From: JBBRGK01 sp036741355 | GTDB taxonomy: Bacteria; Chloroflexota; Dehalococcoidia; CAUJGQ01 | DNA: 64,000 nucleotides | Reading direction: 5' to 3' | NCBI GenBank assembly: GCA_036741355.1 | Contig: DAINSK010000002.1 | Coordinates: 1-64,000, forward strand | Shown here: positions 31,319 through 48,949 of the stretch, piece after piece | Numbering within the stretch: the first letter of the stretch is position 1 | Layout: each line of letters starts with the position of its first letter | The notes under the pieces: model-generated | Told to the model about the DNA's origin: nothing | Databases searched by the model: none | The model's input: the letters and a program-made list of their open reading frames with translations, nothing else | Program-made: the position numbers and the translations under genes

Positions 31319-31978
31319 ATGGTCCACAAGCTACCCATTGTGCCGGTGCCGCCCGTGGTCCCGGCAGGTCTAGTCTATTTCGTGCGCCACGGCCTTGTTC
31401 GTAATCCGGATCGCCTCGCCTACGGCTGGCTGCCTCGGTTCCATCTCCATGAGGAGGGTCGCGGCCAGGCTCAGGCGGCCGCGGAGTACCTGGCCGACAA
31501 AAGCGTCAGACTCATCCTCACCAGTCCACTGCTCAGGGCGCGACAAACCGCCCGCATTGTCTCGTCGAGGCTATCAGGTGTTCCCGTTCGCATAAGCCGC
31601 TTCCTGATCGAAGGCGGGCTCGCACACCTCTGGCAGGGCACACCATGGGAGATACTGCCCAAGAATTATCCAGACGAATGGCGACAGTGGCAGGAAGCGG
31701 CCGGGTCGGTGGAGTTTGGCGAGAGTATGGCGGCGATGGCGAACCGGATGCGCGCGGCTATGGTTCACGCATTGCGGCTGTCGCACGGCGGCCCGGCAGT
31801 TTGTATATCCCACAGGGATCCGATCCTGGCGCTGCGGCTCGATGTCGAAGGCAGGTCGTTTGACGAGTTGCACACGACCGGGTGCGATACCGCTTCCATC
31901 ACTGCCATTCAGTCAAACCAGGGTCGACTACGTTTGGTGAACTACGTCGAGCCAAACGCGGTCGACCGCCCCGCTTGA
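31319..31978 (+). CDS. Histidine phosphatase family protein
   Basis: 219 residues of the phosphoglycerate-mutase-like superfamily. The catalytic R-H-G is in V-Y-F-V-R-H-G near residue 24, L-T-S-P-L-L-R-A-R-Q-T-A supplies the second Arg, G-E-S-M-A the acidic residue, and C-I-S-H-R-D-P the second His. This gives a phosphomonoesterase or phosphoglycerate mutase activity, and the substrate is unknown. The ATG has no own ribosome site and probably depends on coupling to the gene ending two bases upstream. It precedes the acyl-CoA dehydrogenase on the same strand. Confidence 0.8.
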   Translation: MVHKLPIVPVPPVVPAGLVYFVRHGLVRNPDRLAYGWLPRFHLHEEGRGQAQAAAEYLADKSVRLILTSPLLRARQTARIVSSRLSGVPVRISRFLIEGGLAHLWQGTPWEILPKNYPDEWRQWQEAAGSVEFGESMAAMANRMRAAMVHALRLSHGGPAVCISHRDPILALRLDVEGRSFDELHTTGCDTASITAIQSNQGRLRLVNYVEPNAVDRPA

Positions 31979-32041
31979 CGGGTCGCCGCGGGCGGGGCGA
32001 TCCTGAGGCCAGGCCAAGTCGATCACAGCCAGAGGGGTGCA

Positions 32042-33208
32042 ATGGACTTCGAACTCGACGAAGCGCACCGCATGCTGCGTGCTACCGTCCGCGACTGGGC
32101 ATCGCGCGAGATCGGCCCGATCGCGGGTGAGATCGACCGTAACGACGAGTTCCCGATGCACTTGTGGCCGCAAATGGGCGGACTCGGGCTGCTCGGCGTC
32201 ACCGTACCGGAAGACCAGGGTGGGAGCGGCTTCGATCTGCTGGCGGGTGTGCTGGCGATCGAAGAGATTGCGCGTGAGTCGGCCTCGGTCGCGCTTTCCT
32301 ACGGCGCCCATTCAAACCTGTGCGTCAACAACCTCTCAATAAACGGAACGGACGAGCAACGGCGTCGCTACCTTCCGCCGCTGATCTCCGGGGAGGCCGT
32401 TGGTGCGCTGGCGCTAACGGAGCCCGAAGCGGGATCGGACGCGGTCGGCATCCAGACCACCGCAGTTCGCGACGGCGACGACTACGTGGTGAACGGCAGT
32501 AAGCTCTTCATTACCAACGGACCGATCGCGTCGACCTTTGTGCTGTACGCCAAGACGGCTCCGGAGAGGGGCTCGCACGGCATCACGGCTTTCATCGTCC
32601 AGCACGACTTCCCCGGCTTCCGGGTCGCTCGGAAACTTGAAAAGCTGGGCCATCGTGGTTCGCCCACCGCAGAGCTACGTTTGGAAGATTGCCGGGTGCC
32701 GGCAGCAAACGTGCTCGGCGAAGAAAACAACGGCGTGGCCGTCATGATGTCGGGGCTGGACAGCGAGCGGGCATTCCTGGCGGGCGAGCCCATCGGCATC
32801 GCCCAGGCCTGCCTCGACGCCTCCGTCGCCTACGCGAAAGAGCGCAAGCAGTTCGGGCAGCCAATAGGCAATTTCCAGCTCGTGCAGGGTATGCTCGCCG
32901 ATATGTACACCGAGCTGGAAGCGGCCCGATGGCTGGTCTATCGCACGGCTGCGCTTGCCTGGAAGGCGCAGCAGGAGCGCGGCGCAAACGGCGGCCGCAA
33001 AGTCTCGAAGGAAGCCGCGGCTTCGATCCTGTACTCGGCCGAGATGTCGACGCGGGCCGCGCTTCACGCTGTCCAGATCTTCGGCGGCGCCGGCTACATG
33101 GCCGAGTCCCCGGTAGGGCGGTATCTCCGCGACGCCAAGCTGTTAGAGATCGGCGCGGGTACGTCGGAGATACGCCGAACGCTCATCGCCCGCGAGTTGC
33201 TTCGCTGA
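32042..33208 (+). CDS. Acyl-CoA dehydrogenase, isovaleryl-CoA type
   Basis: 388-residue FAD enzyme that would oxidise isovaleryl-CoA to 3-methylcrotonyl-CoA. Standard segments are visible: A-L-T-E-P-E-A-G-S-D for FAD/substrate, F-I-T-N-G, K-L-G-H-R-G-S-P-T, and E-R-K-Q-F-G-Q-P-I. The substrate call rests on L-E-I-G-A-G-T-S-E-I-R-R, where short/medium-chain enzymes have the catalytic Glu but the isovaleryl enzyme has Gly, and on the Glu in G-L-D-S-E-R as the alternative base. The carboxylase subunits that use its product follow immediately. GAGGGG precedes the ATG. Confidence 0.85.
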   Translation: MDFELDEAHRMLRATVRDWASREIGPIAGEIDRNDEFPMHLWPQMGGLGLLGVTVPEDQGGSGFDLLAGVLAIEEIARESASVALSYGAHSNLCVNNLSINGTDEQRRRYLPPLISGEAVGALALTEPEAGSDAVGIQTTAVRDGDDYVVNGSKLFITNGPIASTFVLYAKTAPERGSHGITAFIVQHDFPGFRVARKLEKLGHRGSPTAELRLEDCRVPAANVLGEENNGVAVMMSGLDSERAFLAGEPIGIAQACLDASVAYAKERKQFGQPIGNFQLVQGMLADMYTELEAARWLVYRTAALAWKAQQERGANGGRKVSKEAAASILYSAEMSTRAALHAVQIFGGAGYMAESPVGRYLRDAKLLEIGAGTSEIRRTLIARELLR

Positions 33209-33227
33209 AGGCGGGAGACGGCCCCTG

Positions 33228-34901
33228 ATGACTATCTCCTCGTCATATTGGAACTCGTCGGACGAGTACGACGCCGCGAGCCCGCTGGCGGCGATGCCCC
33301 TGCTCGCTACGCAGGTCGACACCGAAAGCCCGTCGTTCGTTCAAAACGCGGCTGCATATCAAGAGTCGCTGAGGGAGCTGCGCGACCGGCTGGAAGTGGT
33401 GCAGGCGGGAGGCGGCGATGAGTCGGTCAAGCGGCACCGATCGCGGGGAAAGCTGCTGGCGAGGGAGCGAATCGACCTGCTGATCGACCCGGGGAGTCCG
33501 TTTCTCGAGTTTAGCCCGCTCGCCGCGTGGGAGATGTACGACGGCGACGCGCCGTCGGCCGGTATCGTGACCGGAATCGGCCGCGTCTGTGGCCAAGAGG
33601 CGGTGATCGTCGCCAACGATGCGACGGTAAAGGGCGGCACTTACTACCCGATCACGGTCAAGAAGCACCTACGGGCGCAGGAAGTGGCCCTGCAGAACAA
33701 CCTGCCGTGCATCTACCTGGTTGATTCGGGCGGAGCCTTCTTGCCGTTGCAAAGCGAAGTATTCCCCGACCGCGAGCATTTTGGCCGTATTTTTTTTAAC
33801 CAGGCGCAGATGTCGGCGGCCGGCATTCCGCAGATCGCGGCTGTCATGGGGTCGTGCACGGCCGGCGGCGCCTACGTCCCGGCCATGAGCGACGAGACGG
33901 TGATCGTGCGCGGAACCGGCACGATCTTTCTCGGTGGGCCGCCGCTGGTGAAGGCTGCGACCGGCGAAGAGGTCACAGCCGAAGAGCTAGGCGGCGCCGA
34001 CGTTCATACGGCGATCTCCGGCGTCGCAGACCACTACGCGCTCAATGACGAGCACGCGCTCTCGATTCTGCGGAGCATCGTCGCCAATTTAAACCGTGAG
34101 AAGAGACTTCGGTTTCCGGTCTCAGCGCCGGAACCTCCGCTCTACGACCCGCCGGAGATCTACGGGGTGATGCCGTCAGATGCGCGTCAAGCGTTCGACG
34201 TACGTGAGGTGATCGCGCGGATCGTCGACGGTAGCCGCTTTCACGAGTTCAAGGCCCGCTATGCCACCACATTGGTCTGCGGATTTGCCCGTATCATGGG
34301 GTTTCCTGCCGGAATCGTCGCCAACAACGGCATCCTATTCTCGGAGAGCGCGCTGAAGGGCGCCCACTTCGTCGAGCTTTGCGCCGGGCGCAAGATTCCG
34401 CTGGTGTTCCTGCAAAACATCACCGGTTTCATGGTCGGCAAGGAATACGAGAACAAAGGCATCGCCCGAGACGGCGCCAAGATGGTGATGGCCGTGGCCA
34501 ACGCAAACGTGCCCAAGTTCACGGTCATCATCGGCGGATCGTTCGGCGCCGGAAACTACGCGATGTGCGGACGGGCCTATTCGCCGCGTCAGTTGTGGGT
34601 ATGGCCGAGCGCGCGGGTGTCGGTGATGGGCGGCCGGCAGGCCGCAAGCGTCTTGCTCAGCGTGCGGTTGGACGGATTTCGCGCTCAGGGTCGCACCATG
34701 TCGGAGCAGGAACAGTCGGAGTTCATGGCCCCAACGCTGGCGACATATGAGCGCGAAGGCAGCCCGTATTTCAGCACGGCGCGGCTGTGGGACGACGGCA
34801 TCATCGACCCGGTTGACACGCGGACCGTCCTCGGCCTTGGCATCTCCGCGGCGATGAACGCACCAATCTCTGATACGCAGTGGGGCATCTTTCGAATGTG
34901 A
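33228..34901 (+). CDS. Methylcrotonyl-CoA carboxylase, carboxyltransferase (beta) subunit
   Basis: 557 residues, transfers the carboxyl group from biotin to 3-methylcrotonyl-CoA. The two crotonase-like halves are clear: an N-terminal half with R-E-R-I-D-L-L-I-D-P-G-S-P-F-L-E and G-S-C-T-A-G-G-A-Y-V-P-A-M-S-D-E, and a C-terminal half with N-I-T-G-F-M-V-G and the MCC-type Y-A-M-C-G-R-A-Y-S-P-R-x-L-W-V-W-P. That last motif separates it from propionyl-CoA carboxylase. It lies 19 bases after the dehydrogenase and 39 bases before the alpha subunit, in one operon. Confidence 0.9.
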   Translation: MTISSSYWNSSDEYDAASPLAAMPLLATQVDTESPSFVQNAAAYQESLRELRDRLEVVQAGGGDESVKRHRSRGKLLARERIDLLIDPGSPFLEFSPLAAWEMYDGDAPSAGIVTGIGRVCGQEAVIVANDATVKGGTYYPITVKKHLRAQEVALQNNLPCIYLVDSGGAFLPLQSEVFPDREHFGRIFFNQAQMSAAGIPQIAAVMGSCTAGGAYVPAMSDETVIVRGTGTIFLGGPPLVKAATGEEVTAEELGGADVHTAISGVADHYALNDEHALSILRSIVANLNREKRLRFPVSAPEPPLYDPPEIYGVMPSDARQAFDVREVIARIVDGSRFHEFKARYATTLVCGFARIMGFPAGIVANNGILFSESALKGAHFVELCAGRKIPLVFLQNITGFMVGKEYENKGIARDGAKMVMAVANANVPKFTVIIGGSFGAGNYAMCGRAYSPRQLWVWPSARVSVMGGRQAASVLLSVRLDGFRAQGRTMSEQEQSEFMAPTLATYEREGSPYFSTARLWDDGIIDPVDTRTVLGLGISAAMNAPISDTQWGIFRM

Positions 34902-34940
34902 ACCGGTGCTCGTGAAACACGCTGGAGGCACCGCGGCCGA

Positions 34941-36956
34941 ATGACATCAATCCCCCCATTCGCCAAGGTCCTCATTGCCAATCGCGGCGAGATCGCGGTG
35001 CGCATTGCGCGCACGTGCCATGAGCTGGGAATCGGAGTGGTGGCAGTCTACTCGGACGCGGACCGGACGGCGCTCCACGTTCGTGTCGCCGACGAGGCGT
35101 ATCGGATCGGACCGCCACCGGTGCGCGAAAGCTACCTGAAAATCGAGGCCATCCTGGATGTCGCGGCGCGGAGCGGCGCAGAGGCGGTTCACCCCGGGTA
35201 CGGGTTCCTGTCGGAGAACGCGGAATTCGCCGAGCGGGTTCAGGGCGCCGGCATGACATTTATCGGTCCGCCGGCATCCGCGATCCGCGAAATGGGAGAC
35301 AAAGCCGGGGCGAAACGGCTGATGATCGCGGCCGGCGTGCCGGTTGTTCCGGGCTATCAAGAGCTTGACCAGTCCGACGAGCGGCTCCGCAGAGAAGCTG
35401 CTCGGATCGGTTACCCACTGATGGTCAAGGCGGCCGCCGGTGGCGGCGGGCGGGGATTACGAGAGGTGCGCGAGGCAGCGGACTTCCAGGACCAGCTCGA
35501 GGGGGCGCGGCGAGAGGCAATGGCGGCCTTCGGCGACGATCGCGTGCTGTTGGAGCGACGGGTCGCAGATGCCCATCACGTCGAGGTACAGGTGTTCGCC
35601 GACGGGGCCGGCAACGTCGTGTACCTGGGCGAACGCGATTGCTCGGTTCAACGCCGCCACCAGAAGGTGATCGAGGAATCCCCCTCGCCCGTAGTGGACG
35701 AAGACCTGCGCCGCCGCATGGGTGAGGACGCTGTTCGCGCCGTCGTGCGAGTTGGATACACGAACGCCGGTACGGTTGAGTTTCTTGTCGGCCGAAACGG
35801 CGACTACTACTTTCTCGAGATGAACACGCGATTGCAGGTTGAACATCCAGTGACTGAAGCCGTGACCGGCCTCGACCTCGTGCGGTTGCAACTCGATGTT
35901 GCCGCGGGGAAGCAACTCCCGTTCACCCAGGAAGAAGTGTCTATCTCCGGCCATGCGATTGAGGCCCGCCTGTACGCGGAGGATCCGTTCATGGACTTCC
36001 TGCCCTCGGCCGGCAGGCTGACCCGATATCGGATGCCCTCGGGCGACGGCATACGAGTCGATACTGGCTACGTGCAGGGTGGGATGGTGACTCCATATTA
36101 CGATTCCATGCTGGCAAAGATCATCGTCAATGCCTCCGATCGCGGAGACGCGATACGCCGGCTCTCCTACGCGCTTGCCGGTACATCTATATCGGGCGTT
36201 GCGACCAACCTGCCTATGCTCCGCATCTTCGCCGCATCCCCCGCGTTTGGGGCCGGCGATGCCTCGACCGACTACCTCGATCAGAACTGGCCGGCGCTCG
36301 CAGCCGAAAAAAGCATAGCCCTCGACGTCGCGGCCGGCGCCACGGGCTTCTTGCTCACCGACGCCGATCAAGTGGCGGATGGCTTCCTGGACCCGTGGCG
36401 ACGCGCCGTCCCGTGGCGTGTTGGCACCGCCGCGCGAGTCGTGCCGCTTATCATCGACGACCGAAAGATCCTCGTAACGGTGAGGCTCGGGAGCGCCACA
36501 GGAAACTGGCTGCTTTCCGTGGCCGGCGAAGAGGTTGATGCAGCCTTTGATAGGATCTCCGGCACGGAATTAACCATGCGCTTCCGGGGTACGGTCGAGC
36601 GGTGCACCCGGACGGTGATGAACGGGGGCGCACAGAAGCTGGTCTTGCATGATCGGGAACACCTGGTCAGATTGGCGTGGCCTAAGTCGCCGGATGCTGC
36701 TGCTGCTGCGGTTCAGGTCGGTGGTGGCGGCGGACTGCTGTTGTCTCCGATGCCGGGCGTGATCGCAAAGCTGAACGTTCAGGAGGGCGATACGGTGAAG
36801 GAGAGGCAGACGCTCGCCGTGCTGGAGGCGATGAAGATGGAGCACGCCATCCAGGCGACCTTCGACGGGCGCGTTAAGCGCGTCCATTGCGAGCAAGGAG
36901 AACGCGTGGCGGGTGGGACGGTGCTGTTCGAGCTGGAGCCGGCCGACGCGGAGTGA
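34941..36956 (+). CDS. Methylcrotonyl-CoA carboxylase, biotin-containing (alpha) subunit
   Basis: 671 residues. Biotin carboxylase domain (about 5-450): I-A-N-R-G-E-I-A-V-R, A-A-A-G-G-G-G-R-G ATP grasp loop and E-M-N-T-R-L-Q-V-E-H-P-V-T-E. A middle domain of about 120 residues connects to a biotinyl domain at the C-terminus with E-A-M-K-M-E-H, where Lys carries biotin. Forms the holoenzyme with the beta subunit just upstream and completes the second step of leucine breakdown seen here. The hydratase and lyase steps are not in this window. Confidence 0.9.
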   Translation: MTSIPPFAKVLIANRGEIAVRIARTCHELGIGVVAVYSDADRTALHVRVADEAYRIGPPPVRESYLKIEAILDVAARSGAEAVHPGYGFLSENAEFAERVQGAGMTFIGPPASAIREMGDKAGAKRLMIAAGVPVVPGYQELDQSDERLRREAARIGYPLMVKAAAGGGGRGLREVREAADFQDQLEGARREAMAAFGDDRVLLERRVADAHHVEVQVFADGAGNVVYLGERDCSVQRRHQKVIEESPSPVVDEDLRRRMGEDAVRAVVRVGYTNAGTVEFLVGRNGDYYFLEMNTRLQVEHPVTEAVTGLDLVRLQLDVAAGKQLPFTQEEVSISGHAIEARLYAEDPFMDFLPSAGRLTRYRMPSGDGIRVDTGYVQGGMVTPYYDSMLAKIIVNASDRGDAIRRLSYALAGTSISGVATNLPMLRIFAASPAFGAGDASTDYLDQNWPALAAEKSIALDVAAGATGFLLTDADQVADGFLDPWRRAVPWRVGTAARVVPLIIDDRKILVTVRLGSATGNWLLSVAGEEVDAAFDRISGTELTMRFRGTVERCTRTVMNGGAQKLVLHDREHLVRLAWPKSPDAAAAAVQVGGGGGLLLSPMPGVIAKLNVQEGDTVKERQTLAVLEAMKMEHAIQATFDGRVKRVHCEQGERVAGGTVLFELEPADAE

Positions 36957-37001
36957 GCGAAGCCGCGGTAATTTGAACGCAAACAGCGGGGGAGATCACA
37001 C

Positions 37002-37409
37002 ATGGGACTGACGACGGATGAGGCGCTGCGAATGGTATCGGCGTCGCACGCGGCGGCGGCAGTCGCCGGCGCCGCGATCAGCACTGCCGTGGTGGATGGG
37101 GGCGGTCACGTGCTGGCGATCGCGCGCATGGAGCGGTCGCCCTGGTTGACCGCTGACTCCGCGCATGCCCTCGCCTATACGGCTGCGGGCTTCGGGATGG
37201 CCGGTGCGAAAACGGGTCGATTCGCCGCATTACCTTGGTTTCAGGCGCTGACTGTGCAGAGCGGCGGCATGGTGGTGGCCGGTGGAGGATCACTCCCAAT
37301 CAAGCGCGACGGCCAAACCATCGGCGCCATTGGCTGCAGCGGCGGGAGCGACGAGCTGGACCTGGCCTGCGCCGAAGCCGGACTCGCCGCGCTGGAAGCT
37401 GCCGTTTAG
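37002..37409 (+). CDS. GlcG/HbpS-like heme-binding family protein
   Basis: 135 residues. Family features: A-V-V-D-G-G-G-H-V-L-A-I-A-R-M near the N-terminus, then a helix with T-A-x-G-F-G-M, Q-S-G-G-M-V-V-A-G-G-G-S-L-P-I, and I-G-A-I-G-C-S-G-G-S at the end. Members bind heme or small aromatic ligands or act with glycolate and alcohol oxidation systems, and role here is unknown. GGGGGAG precedes the ATG. It is 45 bases after the carboxylase operon and convergent with the phosphohexomutase gene. Confidence 0.8.
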   Translation: MGLTTDEALRMVSASHAAAAVAGAAISTAVVDGGGHVLAIARMERSPWLTADSAHALAYTAAGFGMAGAKTGRFAALPWFQALTVQSGGMVVAGGGSLPIKRDGQTIGAIGCSGGSDELDLACAEAGLAALEAAV

Positions 37410-37422
37410 CGCACTGAAGAGA

Positions 37423-38880
37423 TCAACTAACCCCGGCCAGTCGCTTGCCAGCCTCGATCACCCCTGGAACGAGGCTCTGGTCGTTGACCTCCGTGTAAAC
37501 GCGCATCAGTGGCTCGGTACCCGAAAACCGGATCAGCAGCCAGCCGCCTCCTTCGAGGTCGTAGAGGTAGCCGTCGAGGCGGCTGGTGCCGGTCACCTTC
37601 CTGCCGGCAACATCTTTCGGCTTCGCCTTGTCAAGCCGGTCCATGATCGCGCCTCGTTGGTTCGGGGGAAAGTGGATGTCGGCGCGGTCGTAGTAGTGTG
37701 GTCCGACCTTCGCGTAGAGGTCTCGGATCAGTTGTGTTGGCCGCTTTCCCGTCCTGGCCACGAGGTCGAGCATGAACAGTCCGGCAAGCACGCCGTCGCG
37801 CTCGGGAATATGGCCGCGAAAGCCGTAGCCCCCGGATTCTTCGCCCGCCAGCAGGGCGTCGAGCGCCATCATCCGCGGGCCAATGTACTTGAAGCCGACG
37901 GCCGTTTCTTCCACCGGCACGCCGTAGATCTCGCCGAGCCGGTCGACCATCCGAGTTGTGGTGAGTGACCGCACGATCGCGCCGCGGTCGCCGCGCACCT
38001 CGAGGAAGTAGTAGGCCAGCAGCGCAAACACCTGCAACTGGTTGACGAAATTGCCGTTTTCGTCCATGACGCCCAGCCGGTCGGCGTCGCCGTCGGTAGC
38101 AAGGCCGATGTCGAAGGCCGGGCGCGCCTCTTCACCGCTCGGTGGGATCTCCAGCATGGTTTCCCGGAGGCTGGACAGGTTGCGCATGATCGGCTCGGGG
38201 GCGCCGATACCTGGAAAGCGCGGATTGTAGTCAGCGTGAAGCTCGGTCACGCGGCACGTGCCCTCCGCCAGCAGTTCGGCAAAGCAGCGTTGCCCTGCAC
38301 CGTACATCGAATCAACGGCGACATACAGCCCCGATTTGCGGATGCGGTCCATATCTACCAGTGACGCGATCTGGTTCAGATAGTCGGGCCGGAAATCGCA
38401 ACGCTGGAGGAGTCCCTTCCGCTCGGCATCTTCGAGTGGAAGCTGAGGGGGCTCACCAGAGGCCAGGATCTCGTCGAGCGGCGCTTCCAGTTGCTCGACG
38501 ATCTCCGGTGACGCGGAGCCGGCATATTCCGGCTTGTACTTGAATCCGTTCCATTCGGCCGGGTTGTGGCTCGACGTTATCACCACGCCCCCGCCAGCCC
38601 CGAACTTGATAATGGCGCGCGAGCAGGCCGGAGTGGGCGCAAAGGTGCTTCCCAGGTAGACCTTGATGCCCGCGGCGGTCACCACCTGTGCCACGCTGGC
38701 GGCGAAGCGATCCGAACCGAAGCGGGTGTCCCAGCCGACCACAAGTCCGCGGTCGGCCATACCGGTCTGTTTCAGGAGCCGCGCAACCGAAGCCGCAAGG
38801 GCGCGGACGTTGGCAAACGTAAAGTCTTCAGCAATGATTGCCCGCCAGCCGTCGGTTCCGAATTTGATCTGGGTGGCCAT
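37423..38880 (-). CDS. Phosphoglucomutase/phosphomannomutase family protein
   Basis: 485 residues, alpha-D-phosphohexomutase that would interconvert hexose 1- and 6-phosphates. All four site motifs are visible: phosphoserine loop S-S-H-N-P-A-E-W-N, metal loop D-G-D-A-D-R-L, sugar loop G-E-E-S-G-G-Y-G-F and phosphate loop R-F-S-G-T-E-P. ATG at 38880 follows GGGAGAAACGC; upstream codons are rejected. It starts 43 bases after the glutamate dehydrogenase stop, so the two may be cotranscribed. Confidence 0.92.
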   Translation of the reverse strand: MATQIKFGTDGWRAIIAEDFTFANVRALAASVARLLKQTGMADRGLVVGWDTRFGSDRFAASVAQVVTAAGIKVYLGSTFAPTPACSRAIIKFGAGGGVVITSSHNPAEWNGFKYKPEYAGSASPEIVEQLEAPLDEILASGEPPQLPLEDAERKGLLQRCDFRPDYLNQIASLVDMDRIRKSGLYVAVDSMYGAGQRCFAELLAEGTCRVTELHADYNPRFPGIGAPEPIMRNLSSLRETMLEIPPSGEEARPAFDIGLATDGDADRLGVMDENGNFVNQLQVFALLAYYFLEVRGDRGAIVRSLTTTRMVDRLGEIYGVPVEETAVGFKYIGPRMMALDALLAGEESGGYGFRGHIPERDGVLAGLFMLDLVARTGKRPTQLIRDLYAKVGPHYYDRADIHFPPNQRGAIMDRLDKAKPKDVAGRKVTGTSRLDGYLYDLEGGGWLLIRFSGTEPLMRVYTEVNDQSLVPGVIEAGKRLAGVS

Positions 38881-38923
38881 GCGTTTCTCCCAATCGTGGC
38901 GGATAAGGCGCGGTCCTGATCCG

Positions 38924-40270
38924 TCAAGGGAAGATGCCGCGCGTCTCAACCGCCTCGACCACTCGCTTGACGCCCAGCATGTTCGCCGCCTCTCGCATCG
39001 TGACGCACTCCCGCTCCTGGATCGCCTGAACTTCGTTGAAGGCGCGCGTCATGATGCGGTGCATTTTCACGTTCACCTCGTCTTCTTCCCAGAAGAAGGA
39101 TTGGAGGTCCTGCACCCATTCGAAATATGAGACGACCACACCGCCGGCGTTGGCGAGAATGTCGGGGATGACCGCGATGCCGTTATCGTTGAGGATCGCA
39201 TCGGCCTCGGGCGTGATCGGTCCGTTTGCGCCTTCGACGATCAGTTGGGCGCGGACCCTGGCGGCGTTCTTTCCGGTGACCTGTCCTTCCATTGCGGCCG
39301 GCACCAGGATATCGACCGGAAGCTCGAGCAACTCCTCGTTCGTTATCCGATCGGCCTGGCGAACCGTATCCTTCAGAAGGCCATCACTATCCTTGGCAGC
39401 GCGCAGATCCTTCCATGCGAACCCGTGTGCGTTGTAGACGCCCCCGCCAACGTCGCTCACTGCCACGAGTTTCGCGCCCGCGGCCTGCATCAGCCGCGCC
39501 GTCGTAGAGCCGACGTTGCCAAATCCCTGGACCGCTGCCGAGGCGCCTTCGAGCGTGTGTCCGCGACTTCGCTGCGCCTCTTGCGTAATGTAGAGGAGAC
39601 CGCGTCCCGTGGCTTCAACGCGGCCCTGGGACCCGCCGATGCTGATCGGCTTGCCGGTCACGACTCCGGGAACGGAATGGCCAAGGTTCATGGAAAAGGT
39701 ATCCATGATCCACGCCATGACTCGCATGTCCGTCCCCATATCGGGCGCCGGGATATCGCGCTCGGGGCCGATGATGATGCCGATTTCGGCCGCGTATCGC
39801 CGGGTAAGGTTCTCCAATTCACGCAACGAAAGCTGCTTCGGTTCGACGCAAACGCCGCCCTTGGCTCCCCCAAACGGTAGATTCACCACCGCACACTTCC
39901 AGGTCATCCACATAGCGAGGGCGCGCACTTCGTCGATCGATACAGAGGGATGATAGCGAATGCCCCCCTTCACCGGTCCGCGGGCGTCGTTGTGCTGCAC
40001 GCGGTAACCGGTGAAGACGTGCACGGACCCATCGTCCATCTTCACGGGGAAATGAACGGTTAACTCGCGCTTGGGGTTACGCAGCACCTGCGCGAGGCTC
40101 GGCGAAAGGTGCAGCCGCTCGGCAACGGCGTTGAATTGGGCCACGGCGGTGTCGTACGGGTTTGATTCCGGTGGAGTGGCGGGCGGTTCAGTTGTCAGTG
40201 GGCGGGACTCGGGACGCGGGAGGCGGGGTGCAGACCCTGGTTGGTCGGGTTCGACCGTTTGGCTGGTCAT
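38924..40270 (-). CDS. Glu/Leu/Phe/Val dehydrogenase (glutamate dehydrogenase)
   Basis: 448 residues. Dimerisation and substrate domain with F-P-V-K-M-D-D-G, K-G-G-I-R-Y-H-P, P-F-G-G-A-K-G-G-V (catalytic Lys) and A-P-D-M-G-T-D. The Rossmann domain has V-Q-G-F-G-N-V-G-S. This would catalyse reversible oxidative deamination of glutamate. The first 45 residues are Pro/Ser/Thr-rich and probably disordered. ATG at 40270 preceded by GAGGACGG; upstream open codons look non-coding. Located just after the rpoC terminator on the same strand. Confidence 0.9.
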   Translation of the reverse strand: MTSQTVEPDQPGSAPRLPRPESRPLTTEPPATPPESNPYDTAVAQFNAVAERLHLSPSLAQVLRNPKRELTVHFPVKMDDGSVHVFTGYRVQHNDARGPVKGGIRYHPSVSIDEVRALAMWMTWKCAVVNLPFGGAKGGVCVEPKQLSLRELENLTRRYAAEIGIIIGPERDIPAPDMGTDMRVMAWIMDTFSMNLGHSVPGVVTGKPISIGGSQGRVEATGRGLLYITQEAQRSRGHTLEGASAAVQGFGNVGSTTARLMQAAGAKLVAVSDVGGGVYNAHGFAWKDLRAAKDSDGLLKDTVRQADRITNEELLELPVDILVPAAMEGQVTGKNAARVRAQLIVEGANGPITPEADAILNDNGIAVIPDILANAGGVVVSYFEWVQDLQSFFWEEDEVNVKMHRIMTRAFNEVQAIQERECVTMREAANMLGVKRVVEAVETRGIFP

Positions 40271-40342
40271 TACCGTCCTCGATGCTGCCTGTTGTGCTAT
40301 TGCGATCTTAGCACAGCTGGCCCGGCGTCCCTGGAAACAAAG

Positions 40343-40366
40343 GAGCCGGCGGATTACCGCCGGCTC
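40343..40366 (-). terminator. Intrinsic terminator after rpoC
   Basis: Perfect 10-bp stem (GAGCCGGCGG with CCGCCGGCTC) and four-base loop, 25 bases after the rpoC stop on the minus strand, followed on that strand by CTTTGTTT. Good terminator for the rpoBC operon. Confidence 0.75.
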
Positions 40367-40390
40367 GTACAGAATTACGCATCTCAAGGA

Positions 40391-44866
<4,476 letters not shown>

Positions 44867-44897
44867 CCATGGCCGGGTTAATACGGGTTGTTAGTTG

Positions 44898-48698
<3,801 letters not shown>

Positions 48699-48949
48699 AG
48701 AGCAGCACTCCTCGGAAAGGTATTATCCCGCGGCCAACAAAAAGAGATAAAAATAAGGCGGTCAGTTCGCAATGCGTATTCTGAGGGAAAGGCAGGCAAC
48801 GAAGATTAGCCCAGCTTCCAGAGTGTAGCAGGGCGAGCACGCAAAATCAACGCCAACGAACTTCGAGGCGCCATTGTAACGCCATTGATAGTGGGCCGCG
48901 GCTGAGTTTTGCCAAAGCCTGGGCCGGTTCAACTGTTATCATACAGACC
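48699..48949. other. Divergent rpoB / response regulator intergenic region
   Basis: 251 bases with no gene. The minus strand holds an AT-rich tract (TTATTTTTATCTCTTTTT) and GATAAT about 24 bases upstream of the rpoB start, but no single promoter stands out. At the other end TATCAT (48937-48942) lies seven bases before the GTG of the response regulator, suggesting a leaderless transcript. Confidence 0.5.
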
